Assembly (NCBI RefSeq): GCF_035984415.1 | Contig: NZ_CP130720.1 | Coordinates: 2,728,001 to 2,792,000 of the forward strand | Origin: Streptomyces sp. NBC_01296 | GTDB taxonomy: Bacteria; Actinomycetota; Actinomycetes; Streptomycetales; Streptomycetaceae | DNA: 64,000 bases | Direction: 5' to 3' | Shown here: one piece after another, positions 49,305 through 58,134 of the stretch | Numbering within the stretch: the stretch's first letter is position 1 | How the letters are laid out: every line of letters begins with the position of its first letter | Notes under the pieces: generated by a model | Told to the model about the DNA's origin: nothing | Databases searched by the model: none | What the model saw: the letters and a program-made list of their open reading frames with translations, nothing else | Translations under genes and position numbers: made by a program

Positions 49305-50885
49305 CTAGGCCGCGGGCGAGGTGGTCTTGAGGGCGAGCCACAGCTCCATGCGGACGTCCGGGTCGTCCAGGGAGCGGCCCAGGATCTCCTCCACCCGCCG
49401 CATCCGGTACCGCAGCGTATGCCGGTGTACGCCCAGGTCGGCCGCCGCCGCATCCCACTGCCCGTGCCGCGACAGCCACGCCTGCAGCGAGGCCACCAGA
49501 TCCCCCCGCCCCTTCTCGTCGTGCTCGCGCAGCGCCCGCAGGGTGCCGTCCGCGAAGGCCCGTACCGCCTCGTCCGCCAGCAGCGGGAGCACCGACCCCG
49601 CCGCCAGGTCCTCGTGCTCCACCATCGGCCGGCCCCGCCGCCGGGCCACGACCAGCGCCTGGTCGGCCTGCTTGAAGGCCGCCGAAACCCCCGAAGGCAC
49701 CGCGGCAGCGGACAGGCCGACCACCAGCTCGTCCGGCTCCGGACCCGTCGTCTCCCGCCCGCGCCGCGACTCCAGCGCCTCCGCGTGGTCCGCGCAGGCC
49801 TGCACCGCCGCGCCCCCGTCGGCCGCCAGCACCACCAGCCGCCCCGGCTCCGGCACCACCAGCAGCGCCTCCCCCGCCCGGGCCGCCGCCGACTCCACCG
49901 CGTCGGCCAGCAGCGCCAGCCCCTCCGGCTGCGCCGTCCCCGGCAGCGCAGGCTCCGCCACGATCAGCCGGAACGGCGCCTCCAGCAGCGCCCCGTACAG
50001 GTCCCCGGCCACCGCCCGGGCGTGCTCCGCCTCCCCGTCCAGCAGCATCCGCAGCACCGCCGCCCCGAGCCGGGACTCGGCGTCGTGCAGCGACCTCGAC
50101 CGCTCGGTGGTCAGGGTCAGCAGGGCGACCGCCGAGTGCACGGCGTACCGCTCGGCCGTGCCCAGCGGGGCTCCGGTGCCGACGGCGAGCGCGCCGCGGG
50201 CCCGCCGGCCCGTCCCCAGCGACTGGAGCTCGACCCGGTCCTCCGAGCCGCCCACCACCGCGCTCGCCGGCGCAGGCCGCTCCCGCAGCCGCTCCACGTC
50301 GGGGGTCAGCCGGGCGGCCCGCCGGGCGGCCCACTCCGGGGCGGCCGCGACCACCGCGCCCGAGGTGTCGTACAGGGCGGCCCAGCCGTGCACGTGCGCC
50401 GCCAGCCTCGACAGCAGCTCGGCGGGGCCGTCGGCGGACAGCGCGGCACGGGTCAGCTCCCGCTGCGCCTCGAAGCCGGCGGTCACCGCGCGGTACTGGT
50501 CCGCAGCGAGGGCCGCGGAGACGGCCTTGCTGATCGCGAGGAACGGGGTCCTGCGCGGCACCTCCAGCAGCGGCAGGTCCTCGGCCCGCGCGGCCTCGAC
50601 CAGCGCCTCCGGGACGGCCTCGTAGTTCACGCCGACGGCGAAGCCGATGCCGACGACCCCGGCCGCGGCGAGGCGGCGTACGTACCGGCGCATCTCCTGC
50701 GGATCCTCCGCGTCCAGCTTCATCGCGGTGATCAGGAGCAGTTCCCCGCCCTCCATATAGGGGACGGGGTCGGCGAGCTCGCTGACGTGGGCCCAGCGGA
50801 CGGGGGTGTCGAGGCGGCCCTCCCCCGCCCGGACGCTGAGCTTGAGCGCCGAGTGCTGGACGAGCGAGGCGAGGGTGAGCGGCAT
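49305..50885 (-). CDS. PucR-family transcriptional regulator
   Basis: 526 residues. N-terminal PucR domain (LASLVQHSALKLSVRAGEGR; WAHVSELADPVPYMEGGELL; ITAMKLDAEDPQEMRRYVRR), a central GGDEF-like/CdaR domain, and a C-terminal HTH_30 DNA-binding domain (LVASLQAWLSRHGQWDAAAA; DLGVHRHTLRYRMRRVEEIL). PucR-type proteins control purine, amino-acid or polyamine degradation. Between an aldehyde dehydrogenase and gabT, so GABA/polyamine control is the natural inference. Confidence 0.93.
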   Translation of the reverse strand: MPLTLASLVQHSALKLSVRAGEGRLDTPVRWAHVSELADPVPYMEGGELLLITAMKLDAEDPQEMRRYVRRLAAAGVVGIGFAVGVNYEAVPEALVEAARAEDLPLLEVPRRTPFLAISKAVSAALAADQYRAVTAGFEAQRELTRAALSADGPAELLSRLAAHVHGWAALYDTSGAVVAAAPEWAARRAARLTPDVERLRERPAPASAVVGGSEDRVELQSLGTGRRARGALAVGTGAPLGTAERYAVHSAVALLTLTTERSRSLHDAESRLGAAVLRMLLDGEAEHARAVAGDLYGALLEAPFRLIVAEPALPGTAQPEGLALLADAVESAAARAGEALLVVPEPGRLVVLAADGGAAVQACADHAEALESRRGRETTGPEPDELVVGLSAAAVPSGVSAAFKQADQALVVARRRGRPMVEHEDLAAGSVLPLLADEAVRAFADGTLRALREHDEKGRGDLVASLQAWLSRHGQWDAAAADLGVHRHTLRYRMRRVEEILGRSLDDPDVRMELWLALKTTSPAA

Positions 50886-50985
50886 CGGGTACCAGGGGCC
50901 TTTGAGGAAGGAGGGGCGCGGCGCGGAATTTCGCCTTGTCGTATGAAACGACTCCCCTCGATTCTGCCACCTCGTACGGGTCGGC

Positions 50986-53097
50986 TCAGCCCGTCGCGGC
51001 CAGCCGGACCAGCAGCGGAGCCGCCCGCTCTCCCTTGACCGAGGTCAGCGACAGCACCGCGTACCCGGGCGGTACGGCGTGCGCCAGCTCGGAGGCCGAC
51101 CACCGCTCCCGCTCCACCTGGCGCACGGTCACCGCGTCCGTGGTCACGGCCTTGCCGGTGACCAGCTTGCGGAAGGCGTGGATGGCCCGGGTCAGCGGCT
51201 GGTCGGCGAACACGGTCCGGTGGGTGACGTCGCGCGTCTCCACCCACTCGGTGCCCCAGGCCTCGGCGAAGCGCTTGCCGTCCCAGGTGGTGACCCCGGA
51301 GAAGGCCATCCGGCAGCCGACCGCCCCGAGCAGCGGGGTGCGCAGCGCCTCCGGTACGTCGTCCAGCGTGCGCAGCGTCAGCAGGACGCCCGCGTTCGCC
51401 GAGCGCAGCCGCTGCAGGCCCCGCACGGTCTGCGGGGTCAGGGTGTGCGAGGCGTCGTCGAAGGCGAGGAACGCGAACAGGGAGCGGTCGGCGCGGGCCG
51501 CGGCGGAGGCGTTGAACTGCGCGAGGAGCAGCCGGGCCAGGATCCGGGAGGCGTCGGCGTGCCCGCGCTCGGGCAGGTCGATGCGAACGCGCAGCGGGTG
51601 CTCCAGGGCGCGCAGCGAGAAGGGCCGCCCCTGCCCGGTGGTGTCGAAAAAGCCGGCGAAGGCGGGCCGGTCGAGCAGCGCCACCCGGTCGGCGAGGGCC
51701 GGTCCCGGGTCGCCCTGGGCCGCGTACTGCCGTTCGCGTGCGTCGAGTTCGCGGAGCATCACCTGCTGCCCGGCGGCTTCGAGGGCGGTGCGCAGGCCGC
51801 CGAGGGCCTCGGGCACCCGGTCGAGCAGTTCGCGCAGTTCGGGCACGGCGGGGAAGCGGCCGTACGCGGCACGGAACGGGCCGAGCAGCTGGGCGAGGGC
51901 CGTCGCGGCCCGGCGTACCTCCAGGCCGGGGACGTCGCCGACGAAGGCTTCGGCGAGCAGGGTGGCCGCCTCGTCGGCATCGGTGGTGCCGCCGTAGAGG
52001 TCGAGGTCGTAGACGGAGTCGGGGTCGCCGACGCGTACCACGACGTCGTACGCGGTGTCCGGGCCGAGCTGGGCGCCGGCCGAGGCGACGGCGATGACGG
52101 CGGCCTGGCCGGCCAGCGCCTGGAGGGCGAGCGATTCGACGACGGGCCGCACCAGCTGCCGGGTCTTGCCCGCGCCGGACGGGCCGACGGCGAGCAGCGA
52201 GGTGCCGAGCACCGCGGGGTCGAGGGCGAAGCGGGTGCCGCGCCGGCCGTACGGGTTGCGCTCGCTGTCGTCGACCGTGCCGAGCAGCACCTGCCGGGCC
52301 AGCAGATCGTGCCGCGCGGCCCGGACGGGCAGGTCCCGGGCACCGGAGGGGTGGACGCAGGCGGCCGCGCCCTTGTCGCGCACGGCGTCGGCGAAGGCCG
52401 TGGCCCGCGCGGGCTCGGCCCGTACGGACTCCCAGGCGCGCCGGATCCGCGCGTAGTCGACGTCGTTCATCCGCCCGGATCCGACCTCGGCCCCGAGCCG
52501 GTCGGCAGTCTCCCCGAGCCCGGCCCCCCGAACCTGCGGCCACCCGACGGGATCATCGGGACCGCCCTCCTCGGGCCGGGCGGGGACGGCGGCCTGTACG
52601 GCTTGTACGGCACGGCTGCGGAGCATCCGGCGGGCCAGTTCGGGCCAGCGGCCGAGCCGCCCGAAGCCGATGACCAGGATGGCGATGACCAGGCCGTACC
52701 AGATGTAGGAGGCCACCACGGAGGGCAGCTTCCCGGCCCAGGAGTCGGGCGTGAACATGTAGAGCGGCCAGAGCCAGAAGCCGCCCAGGTAGCCGTTCCA
52801 CAGCAGGGACCACAGGAGCAGCCCGGCGAGCAGGGCGATCAGCGCACCGCTGATCAGCTGTCGGGTCGGGGTCCGCTCGGGCTCCTCGGCGGCGCGCGGC
52901 ACGTGTCCGTACGTCCACACGCCGGGCCCGTCGGAGCTCCGCGGGGTGCGCAGCCAGTCCGTGAGGGACGGGCCGGGGCCGGCGGGGGCGTGGGCGGGCT
53001 TCGGCGGGAGTGCGGGCGGCGGGCCGGCGGGGCGCGGGACGTGCCCGGCGCGCGGCGGCCGCTTCTCGTCCGTGCCGTACGTGCCGTCGGTGTCCAT
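50986..53097 (-). CDS. membrane-anchored P-loop ATPase resembling type IV coupling proteins
   Basis: 703 residues from ATG 53097 (CAGGGG upstream). Proline-rich N-terminus (~1-50), two membrane segments at ~81-100 and ~128-147, then a cytosolic ATPase with Walker A GPSGAGKT (305-312, LLAVGPSGAGKTRQLVRPVV) and a Walker B-like LFAFLAFDDASH. The segment SRILARLLLAQFNASAAARA fits the VirD4/TraG fold. No relaxase, conjugation or secretion genes are nearby. Function unknown; not part of the GABA pathway by sequence. Confidence 0.78.
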   Translation of the reverse strand: MDTDGTYGTDEKRPPRAGHVPRPAGPPPALPPKPAHAPAGPGPSLTDWLRTPRSSDGPGVWTYGHVPRAAEEPERTPTRQLISGALIALLAGLLLWSLLWNGYLGGFWLWPLYMFTPDSWAGKLPSVVASYIWYGLVIAILVIGFGRLGRWPELARRMLRSRAVQAVQAAVPARPEEGGPDDPVGWPQVRGAGLGETADRLGAEVGSGRMNDVDYARIRRAWESVRAEPARATAFADAVRDKGAAACVHPSGARDLPVRAARHDLLARQVLLGTVDDSERNPYGRRGTRFALDPAVLGTSLLAVGPSGAGKTRQLVRPVVESLALQALAGQAAVIAVASAGAQLGPDTAYDVVVRVGDPDSVYDLDLYGGTTDADEAATLLAEAFVGDVPGLEVRRAATALAQLLGPFRAAYGRFPAVPELRELLDRVPEALGGLRTALEAAGQQVMLRELDARERQYAAQGDPGPALADRVALLDRPAFAGFFDTTGQGRPFSLRALEHPLRVRIDLPERGHADASRILARLLLAQFNASAAARADRSLFAFLAFDDASHTLTPQTVRGLQRLRSANAGVLLTLRTLDDVPEALRTPLLGAVGCRMAFSGVTTWDGKRFAEAWGTEWVETRDVTHRTVFADQPLTRAIHAFRKLVTGKAVTTDAVTVRQVERERWSASELAHAVPPGYAVLSLTSVKGERAAPLLVRLAATG

Positions 53098-53345
53098 GAA
53101 ACCCCTGCCCCCTGCCCGTGCCTGCGCTGCGTCGCTCAATGTAGTTGCCCGGAGGCGGCCGTGGGCCCGTACCGGCCTGTACTTCCGCAGCGTCCACAAG
53201 ACATGCGGCATGTCCTTCCTATGGCCGTCACGGACAAGGACACGCGGGCACCACTCCCGAACGGAGCATGCCGTACCCCCTCCCCCGGGCCTAGCCTGCG
53301 GACAAAGACACAAGTGCGTCCGAAAACACCCCCCAGGAGCCCTCT
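53098..53345 (+). promoter_or_regulatory. gabT upstream region with GACATGC-G-GCATGTC palindrome
   Basis: 248 bp between divergent genes. A 15-nt near-perfect palindrome (53200-53214, arms of 7 bp around one G) lies 132 bp before the gabT start. The ribosome site is CAGGAG at 53334-53339. Confidence 0.4.
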
Positions 53346-54692
53346 ATGACCGCTGTCCCGCAGGAGCGCCGCATCGTCACCGCGATCCCCGGCCCCAAGT
53401 CGCAGGAGCTGCAGGCCCGCCGTCTCGAGACGGTCGCCGGCGGCGTGGGCTCCGTGCTCCCCGTCTTCACGGCCCGCGCGGGCGGCGGCATCATCGAGGA
53501 CGTCGACGGCAACCGCCTCATCGACTTCGGTTCCGGCATCGCCGTGACCTCCGTCGGCGCCTCCGCCGAGGCCGTCGTGCGCCGCGCCTCCGCGCAGCTC
53601 GCGGACTTCACCCACACCTGTTTCATGGTCACGCCGTACGAGGGCTACGTCGAGGTCTGCGAGGCGCTGGCCGAGCTGACCCCGGGCAACCACGCGAAGA
53701 AGTCGGCGCTGTTCAACTCCGGTGCCGAGGCCGTCGAGAACGCCGTCAAGATCGCCCGCGCGTACACCAAGCGCCAGGCCGTCGTCGTCTTCGACCACGG
53801 CTACCACGGCCGTACGAACCTGACGATGGCGCTGACCGCGAAGAACATGCCGTACAAGAACGGCTTCGGCCCGTTCGCTCCCGAGGTCTACCGCGTCCCG
53901 GTCGCCTACGGCTACCGCTGGCCCACCGGCGCCGAGAACTGCGGCCCCGAGGCCGCCGCCCAGGCGATCGACCAGATCACCAAGCAGATCGGCGCCGACA
54001 ACGTCGCCGCGATCATCATCGAGCCGGTCCTCGGCGAGGGCGGCTTCATCGAGCCGGCCAAGGGCTTCCTGCCGGCGCTCGTGAAGTTCGCCAACGACAA
54101 CGGCATCGTCTTCGTCGCCGACGAGATCCAGTCCGGCTTCTGCCGCACCGGCCAGTGGTTCGCGTGCGAGGACGAGGGCATCGTCCCGGACCTCATCACC
54201 ACCGCCAAGGGCATCGCGGGCGGTCTGCCGCTCGCCGCCGTGACCGGCCGCGCCGAGATCATGGACGCCGCGCACGCGGGCGGCCTGGGCGGCACCTACG
54301 GCGGCAACCCGGTGGCCTGCGCCGGTGCGCTCGGCTCCATCGAGACCATGAAGGAGCTCGACCTCAACGCCGCGGCGAAGAAGATCGAGTCCGTCATGAA
54401 GGCCCGCCTGACGGCCATGCAGGAGAAGTACGACATCATCGGCGACATCCGCGGCCGCGGCGCCATGATCGCGATCGAGCTGGTCAAGGACCCGGTGTCC
54501 AAGACCCCGTTCCCGGAGGCGGCCGGCGCGCTCGCCAAGGCCTGCCACGCCGAGGGCCTGCTCGTCCTCACCTGCGGCACCTACGGCAACGTGCTCCGCT
54601 TCCTCCCCCCGATCGTCATCGGCGAGGACCTGCTGAACGAGGGCCTGGACCTCATCGAGGCTGCGTTCGCGGCCATCGGCACGGACGTCTGA
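53346..54692 (+). CDS. gabT: 4-aminobutyrate--2-oxoglutarate transaminase
   Basis: PLP enzyme converting GABA and 2-oxoglutarate to succinate semialdehyde and glutamate. 448 residues from ATG 53346 (CCAGGAGCCCTCT upstream). Class III aminotransferase features: NSGAEAVENAVKIARAYTKR, FDHGYHGRTNLTMALTAK, IIEPVLGEGGFIEPAKGFLP, DEIQSGFCRTGQWFACE, and the PLP Lys at 288 (ITTAKGIAGGLPLAAVTGRA). Works with the aldehyde dehydrogenases and polyamine importer in this window. Confidence 0.96.
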   Translation: MTAVPQERRIVTAIPGPKSQELQARRLETVAGGVGSVLPVFTARAGGGIIEDVDGNRLIDFGSGIAVTSVGASAEAVVRRASAQLADFTHTCFMVTPYEGYVEVCEALAELTPGNHAKKSALFNSGAEAVENAVKIARAYTKRQAVVVFDHGYHGRTNLTMALTAKNMPYKNGFGPFAPEVYRVPVAYGYRWPTGAENCGPEAAAQAIDQITKQIGADNVAAIIIEPVLGEGGFIEPAKGFLPALVKFANDNGIVFVADEIQSGFCRTGQWFACEDEGIVPDLITTAKGIAGGLPLAAVTGRAEIMDAAHAGGLGGTYGGNPVACAGALGSIETMKELDLNAAAKKIESVMKARLTAMQEKYDIIGDIRGRGAMIAIELVKDPVSKTPFPEAAGALAKACHAEGLLVLTCGTYGNVLRFLPPIVIGEDLLNEGLDLIEAAFAAIGTDV

Positions 54693-54825
54693 GCGACCTT
54701 CCGAACACGAGAGCCCGCCGGTACCCCCGGTAACGGGCGGAGCCTGTGAAGAAGATGTGGGGGGCCGATGGCAGGAGCGCGTTCCTGCTGTCGGTCCCCT
54801 TTCCGCTGCCGTACGGTTTCTGCAG

Positions 54826-55608
54826 ATGAGTGAGACACCCCGCTCCCGGGAAACCGGGGGCGACACCAGTACCGGGCTTCCCCAGCGCCGCACTGGGCCT
54901 GCGTTCGCGCACACTCCTCACCGATCGGACGGCCGTTCGCCCCAAACCCCCCGGGGCGCCCGGCAACCCGATCCGGGCGGCCGTCCCGGAACCATCCCCC
55001 CTGTTCCGGGACGGCCGGCCATTTTCCTCCTCCTCTCCCTGCTGGGACTCGCCCTGACGACCTGGCAGGTCCTGGTGTCGGGCCCGCTGCTCACGCCGGA
55101 CGAGCGCCTCAGCCGCGCCCTGGTCCGCACCGTCCCCGACTCCGTCACCGAGCGCCTCTCCGACCTCGGCAACGTCCAGGTCGCCGTACCGGTCCTGGTG
55201 CTGGCGATGGCGTACTCCGTCCGGCGCTCCCGCGCCTGGACCCCGGCCCTGACCGCCGGGCTGGCCATGGCCCTGGTCCCGGCCGTGATCGTGCCGCTGA
55301 AGACGTGGACCGCCCGCCCGGGGCCCCTGGAACCCTGGGCCGCCGGCTACTACCCCTCGGGCCACACCGCCACCTCGGCCGTCGCCTACCTCGGCGCGGC
55401 CCTGCTGATCTCCCCGTACGCGCGACGCCCCTGGCCGCTCGCCGCGGCCCTCCTCCTGACGGCCGCCACGGCCACCGGCCTGATCCTGCGCGGCTGGCAC
55501 TGGCCCCTGGACGTCCTGGCCAGCTGCTTCCTGTGCACGCCCCTGCTGCTGGCCGTCACCCACGCCGTACGCCGCGCTGTCGGACCGCCTCGGCACTTCG
55601 GCGGCTAG
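54826..55608 (+). CDS. PAP2-family membrane phosphatase
   Basis: 260 residues from ATG 54826 (weak ribosome site; an upstream in-frame GTG at 54757 is the alternative). The first ~60 residues are Pro/Arg-rich and polar. Several membrane segments follow, with the acid-phosphatase motifs PLKTWTARPGP, YYPSGHTATSAVAYLG (177-180 PSGH) and RGWHWPLDVLAS (H225, D229). Acts on lipid or prenyl phosphates. Its last codons and stop are part of a 24-bp palindrome shared with the convergent chitinase gene; both proteins end Phe-Gly-Gly. Confidence 0.9.
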   Translation: MSETPRSRETGGDTSTGLPQRRTGPAFAHTPHRSDGRSPQTPRGARQPDPGGRPGTIPPVPGRPAIFLLLSLLGLALTTWQVLVSGPLLTPDERLSRALVRTVPDSVTERLSDLGNVQVAVPVLVLAMAYSVRRSRAWTPALTAGLAMALVPAVIVPLKTWTARPGPLEPWAAGYYPSGHTATSAVAYLGAALLISPYARRPWPLAAALLLTAATATGLILRGWHWPLDVLASCFLCTPLLLAVTHAVRRAVGPPRHFGG

Positions 55609-55618
55609 CCGCCGAAGT
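55595..55618. terminator. 24-bp perfect palindrome shared by two convergent stop codons
   Basis: Perfectly self-complementary from 55595 to 55618, centred on CTAG (55605-55608), which supplies TAG stops on both strands. As RNA it folds to a 10-bp stem with a CUAG loop in either direction, a possible bidirectional terminator inside coding sequence. Confidence 0.75.
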
Positions 55619-57419
55619 AGGTGTCGAAGTTGCGGCTGAACTCCCAGCCGCCGAACCGGTCCCAGTTGATCGACCAGGTCATCAGGCCGCGCAGGGCGGG
55701 CCAGGTGCCGTGCGTCGCGTAGGTCCCGCAGTCGGTCTTCTTCGTGAGGCAGTCCAGCGCCTTGTTCACCTCGGCGGGCGGGGTGTGGCCGTTGCCCGCG
55801 TTGGTCGTGGCCGGGAGGCCGATCGCCACCTGGTCCGGGCGCAGCGGCGGGAAGACGCGCGCGGTGTTGCCCGCGACCGGGAAGCCGGTGAGCAGCATGT
55901 CGGTCATGGCGATGTGGAAGTCCGCGCCGCCCATGGAGTGGTACTGGTTGTCGAGGCCCATGATCGAGCCCGAGTTGTAGTCCTGGACGTGGAGCAGGGT
56001 GAGGTCGTCGCGCAGGGCGTGGATGACCGGGAGGTAGGCGCCGGCGCGCGGGTCCTGGCCGCCCCAGGGGCCGGAGCCGTAGTACTGGTAGCCGAGCTGG
56101 ACGAAAAAGGTCTCCGGGGCCATGGTCAGGACGAAGTCCGGGCCGTACTCGGCCTTCAGCGTCTTGACGGCCGAGATCAGGTTGACGATCACCGGGGTGG
56201 TGGGGGCGCGGAAATCGGTGTCGCCGGTGGCCAGGGAGAGCGAGTGGCCCTCGAAGTCGATGTCGAGCCCGTTGAGCCCGTACTCGTCGATGATCTTGCT
56301 GACGGAGGACACGAAGGTGTCGCGGGCGGCCGTGGTGGCGAGCTGGACCTGGCCGTTCTGGCCGCCGATCGAGATCAGGACCTTCTTGCCGGCCGCCTGC
56401 TTGGCCTTGATGGCGGCCTTGAACTCGGCCGCGGATTCCACGTTCGGGCATGCGCCGACCGGGCAGAGCGAGAAGCGGATGTCCCCCGAGGTCACCGACG
56501 TCGGTTCGCCGAACGCGAGGTTGATGACGTCCCAGGAGGCGGGGACGTCGGCCATCCGGACGTGGCCGGAGCCGTTGGCGAAGCTCGCGTGGAGGTAGCC
56601 GACCAGGGCGTGGGCCGGCAGGCCGGGGTTGCCCGGGTTGCCTCCGCCGCTCGTCGTGGAGGCCGAGACGGGGGCGCTCTTCGCGGACTCGCCGGCCGCG
56701 TTCACCGCGCTGACCTGGAAGGTGTACGCGGTGGACGCGGCGAGTCCGGTGACCGTCGCCGAGCTCCCGGTGACGCTCACGGGCGCGGCACCGTCCCGGT
56801 GGATCTTGTACGAGGTGGCGCCGGACGCGGCCGCCCAGGAGAGGTCGATGCTGCTCGCGGTGGCGCCGGATGCGGTCAGGCCGGTGGGGGCGGCCGGGGG
56901 CTGGGGCTGGCCGGGGCCGGTGCCGCCCGGGTCGGGGCCGACGAGCGTGACGTCGTCCGCGAGGTGGGCCGGCTGGCCGTACCAGCCGTGCGTGTAGATC
57001 GTCACGGAGGTGGTGGCCGCGCCCGTACGGAAGGTCGTGCTCAGCTGCTTCCAGGCGCCCGGGGTCTGCGTCCAGGTGGACACGTCGGTGGTGCCGGTCC
57101 CGGCCGCGCCGAGGTAGACGTACGCGCCCTGCACCCAGGCGCCGAGCGTGTACGTCGCATCGGGCTTGACGGTGACGGTCTGGGAGCAGCGGGCGTTGTC
57201 CTGGCCGGCCGGGGTGGCCTTGAGGGCGGAACTGCCGCCGTGGACGGGGGTGGTGACGACGGCTCCGCTGCCGGCCGAGCAGCTCCAGCCGTCGAGTCCG
57301 GCTTCGAAGCCGCCGTTGCGGGCGAGGTCGGCGTCGGCCGCGGCGGCCGGCGGGCCCGCGGCGAGGAAGCCGGCCACCGCGAGGGCGGCAGCGGTGAGAA
57401 AGGACAGGGGTCTGCGCAC
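55605..57419 (-). CDS. secreted GH18 chitinase with carbohydrate-binding and fibronectin type III modules
   Basis: 604 residues from GTG 57419 (CCGGAGGCAGTT upstream). Signal peptide ~1-29 (VRRPLSFLTAAALAVAGFLA). A CenC-like carbohydrate-binding domain (~30-165, starting ARNGGFEAGLDGWSCSAG), a FnIII domain (~180-265) and a GH18 barrel (~275-604). The catalytic motif reads NGLDIDFE with the acid Glu; the first Asp of DxxDxDxE is Asn. Substrate-assisted hydrolysis of chitin outside the cell. Upstream lies a DasR-type operator. Confidence 0.94.
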   Translation of the reverse strand: MRRPLSFLTAAALAVAGFLAAGPPAAAADADLARNGGFEAGLDGWSCSAGSGAVVTTPVHGGSSALKATPAGQDNARCSQTVTVKPDATYTLGAWVQGAYVYLGAAGTGTTDVSTWTQTPGAWKQLSTTFRTGAATTSVTIYTHGWYGQPAHLADDVTLVGPDPGGTGPGQPQPPAAPTGLTASGATASSIDLSWAAASGATSYKIHRDGAAPVSVTGSSATVTGLAASTAYTFQVSAVNAAGESAKSAPVSASTTSGGGNPGNPGLPAHALVGYLHASFANGSGHVRMADVPASWDVINLAFGEPTSVTSGDIRFSLCPVGACPNVESAAEFKAAIKAKQAAGKKVLISIGGQNGQVQLATTAARDTFVSSVSKIIDEYGLNGLDIDFEGHSLSLATGDTDFRAPTTPVIVNLISAVKTLKAEYGPDFVLTMAPETFFVQLGYQYYGSGPWGGQDPRAGAYLPVIHALRDDLTLLHVQDYNSGSIMGLDNQYHSMGGADFHIAMTDMLLTGFPVAGNTARVFPPLRPDQVAIGLPATTNAGNGHTPPAEVNKALDCLTKKTDCGTYATHGTWPALRGLMTWSINWDRFGGWEFSRNFDTYFGG

Positions 57420-57483
57420 AACTGCCTCCGGAACATGGGGGGATGGAGCCAGGCCGCCGGTGAAGCGGCAGCGGCGCCCAACA

Positions 57484-57508
57484 TGGTCCAGACCAATGCC
57501 CTTGTCAA
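57484..57508 (-). promoter_or_regulatory. chitinase promoter with DasR-type (dre) operator
   Basis: TGGTCCAGACCA at 57484-57495 matches the 16-bp dre consensus core (TGGTCTAGACCA) with one change. TTGACA on the minus strand at 57503-57508 is a good -35; the operator lies in the following spacer, and a CATGTT ~17 bp on is a weak -10. The start codon is 65 bp downstream. DasR represses chitin and GlcNAc genes in streptomycetes. Confidence 0.75.
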
Positions 57509-57969
57509 GGCTTCCGGCTCTCCTCCCCCACCGCCCGGGCCGCGGCCTCGTGCATCGCGAGCTCCAGCAGCACCGGATCGGTGAGCGTCCCACAGCCGTC
57601 CGGGACCACCAGCCAGCGCACCCCGCCCGTGTGCCGGCCGGGGTACGGGACCACGATCCAGGTCCCGCGCCCGGCTCCCCGTACGCCTGTGCCGATCCAG
57701 CGGGACGCCGTACCGGGGGGCACGAAGAAGCCCATCCGCGAGTCGGCGAAATCGGCGAGCACCGGCCCGGGCGGGTGCAGGAACTGCGTCAGGACGTCGA
57801 GGGCTGCCTGCCCCAGCTCCCCCGGCAGGATCAGCACGTCCCAGTGCCGGCCGGCGGGCAGCAGGGCGACCCCGAGGGGGTTGCGCTCCCACTCCCACCG
57901 GCAGGCGTCGGGATCCGGCGCCACCGACACGAGCCATTCCACCGCGGTCCTGATCTCCGAGCCCTGCAT
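57505..57969 (-). CDS. unknown conserved protein
   Basis: 154 residues from ATG 57969 (GGAGGCCGGGCG upstream). Cytosolic by composition; distinct segments are CRWEWERNPLGVALLPAGRH, WDVLILPGELGQAALDVLTQ, GRGTWIVVPYPGRHTGGVRW and LVVPDGCGTLTDPVLLELAM. I do not recognise a domain. Same strand as the FAD oxidoreductase gene upstream but separated from it by a hairpin, and upstream of the chitinase, whose -35 overlaps its stop. Confidence 0.75.
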   Translation of the reverse strand: MQGSEIRTAVEWLVSVAPDPDACRWEWERNPLGVALLPAGRHWDVLILPGELGQAALDVLTQFLHPPGPVLADFADSRMGFFVPPGTASRWIGTGVRGAGRGTWIVVPYPGRHTGGVRWLVVPDGCGTLTDPVLLELAMHEAAARAVGEESRKP

Positions 57970-58042
57970 CGCCCGGCCTCCGTTCCCTGGGATGAGGTGT
58001 CCTCACCGGGAGAGAGCGGGGCCGGGCCCTGCGATGACGCGG

Positions 58043-58068
58043 GTTTCGCCACCCCGTGGTGGTGAAAC
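58043..58068 (-). terminator. hairpin after the FAD oxidoreductase gene
   Basis: A 10-bp stem with one G-U pair (58043-58052 with 58059-58068), starting ~65 bp after the gene's stop. It probably ends the pot operon transcript. Confidence 0.5.
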
Positions 58069-58134
58069 GGCTCACGGTATGAACCGCGGCGTGCGCCGGG
58101 GGCGTGCGGGGAGTCGTGCGGTCATGGGCTCCGG

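Noticed and set aside
50732..52543. 603-codon minus-strand frame overlapping the coupling-protein-like ATPase and PucR genes
   Set aside because: Arg/Pro/Gly-rich out-of-frame reading of the ATPase gene.
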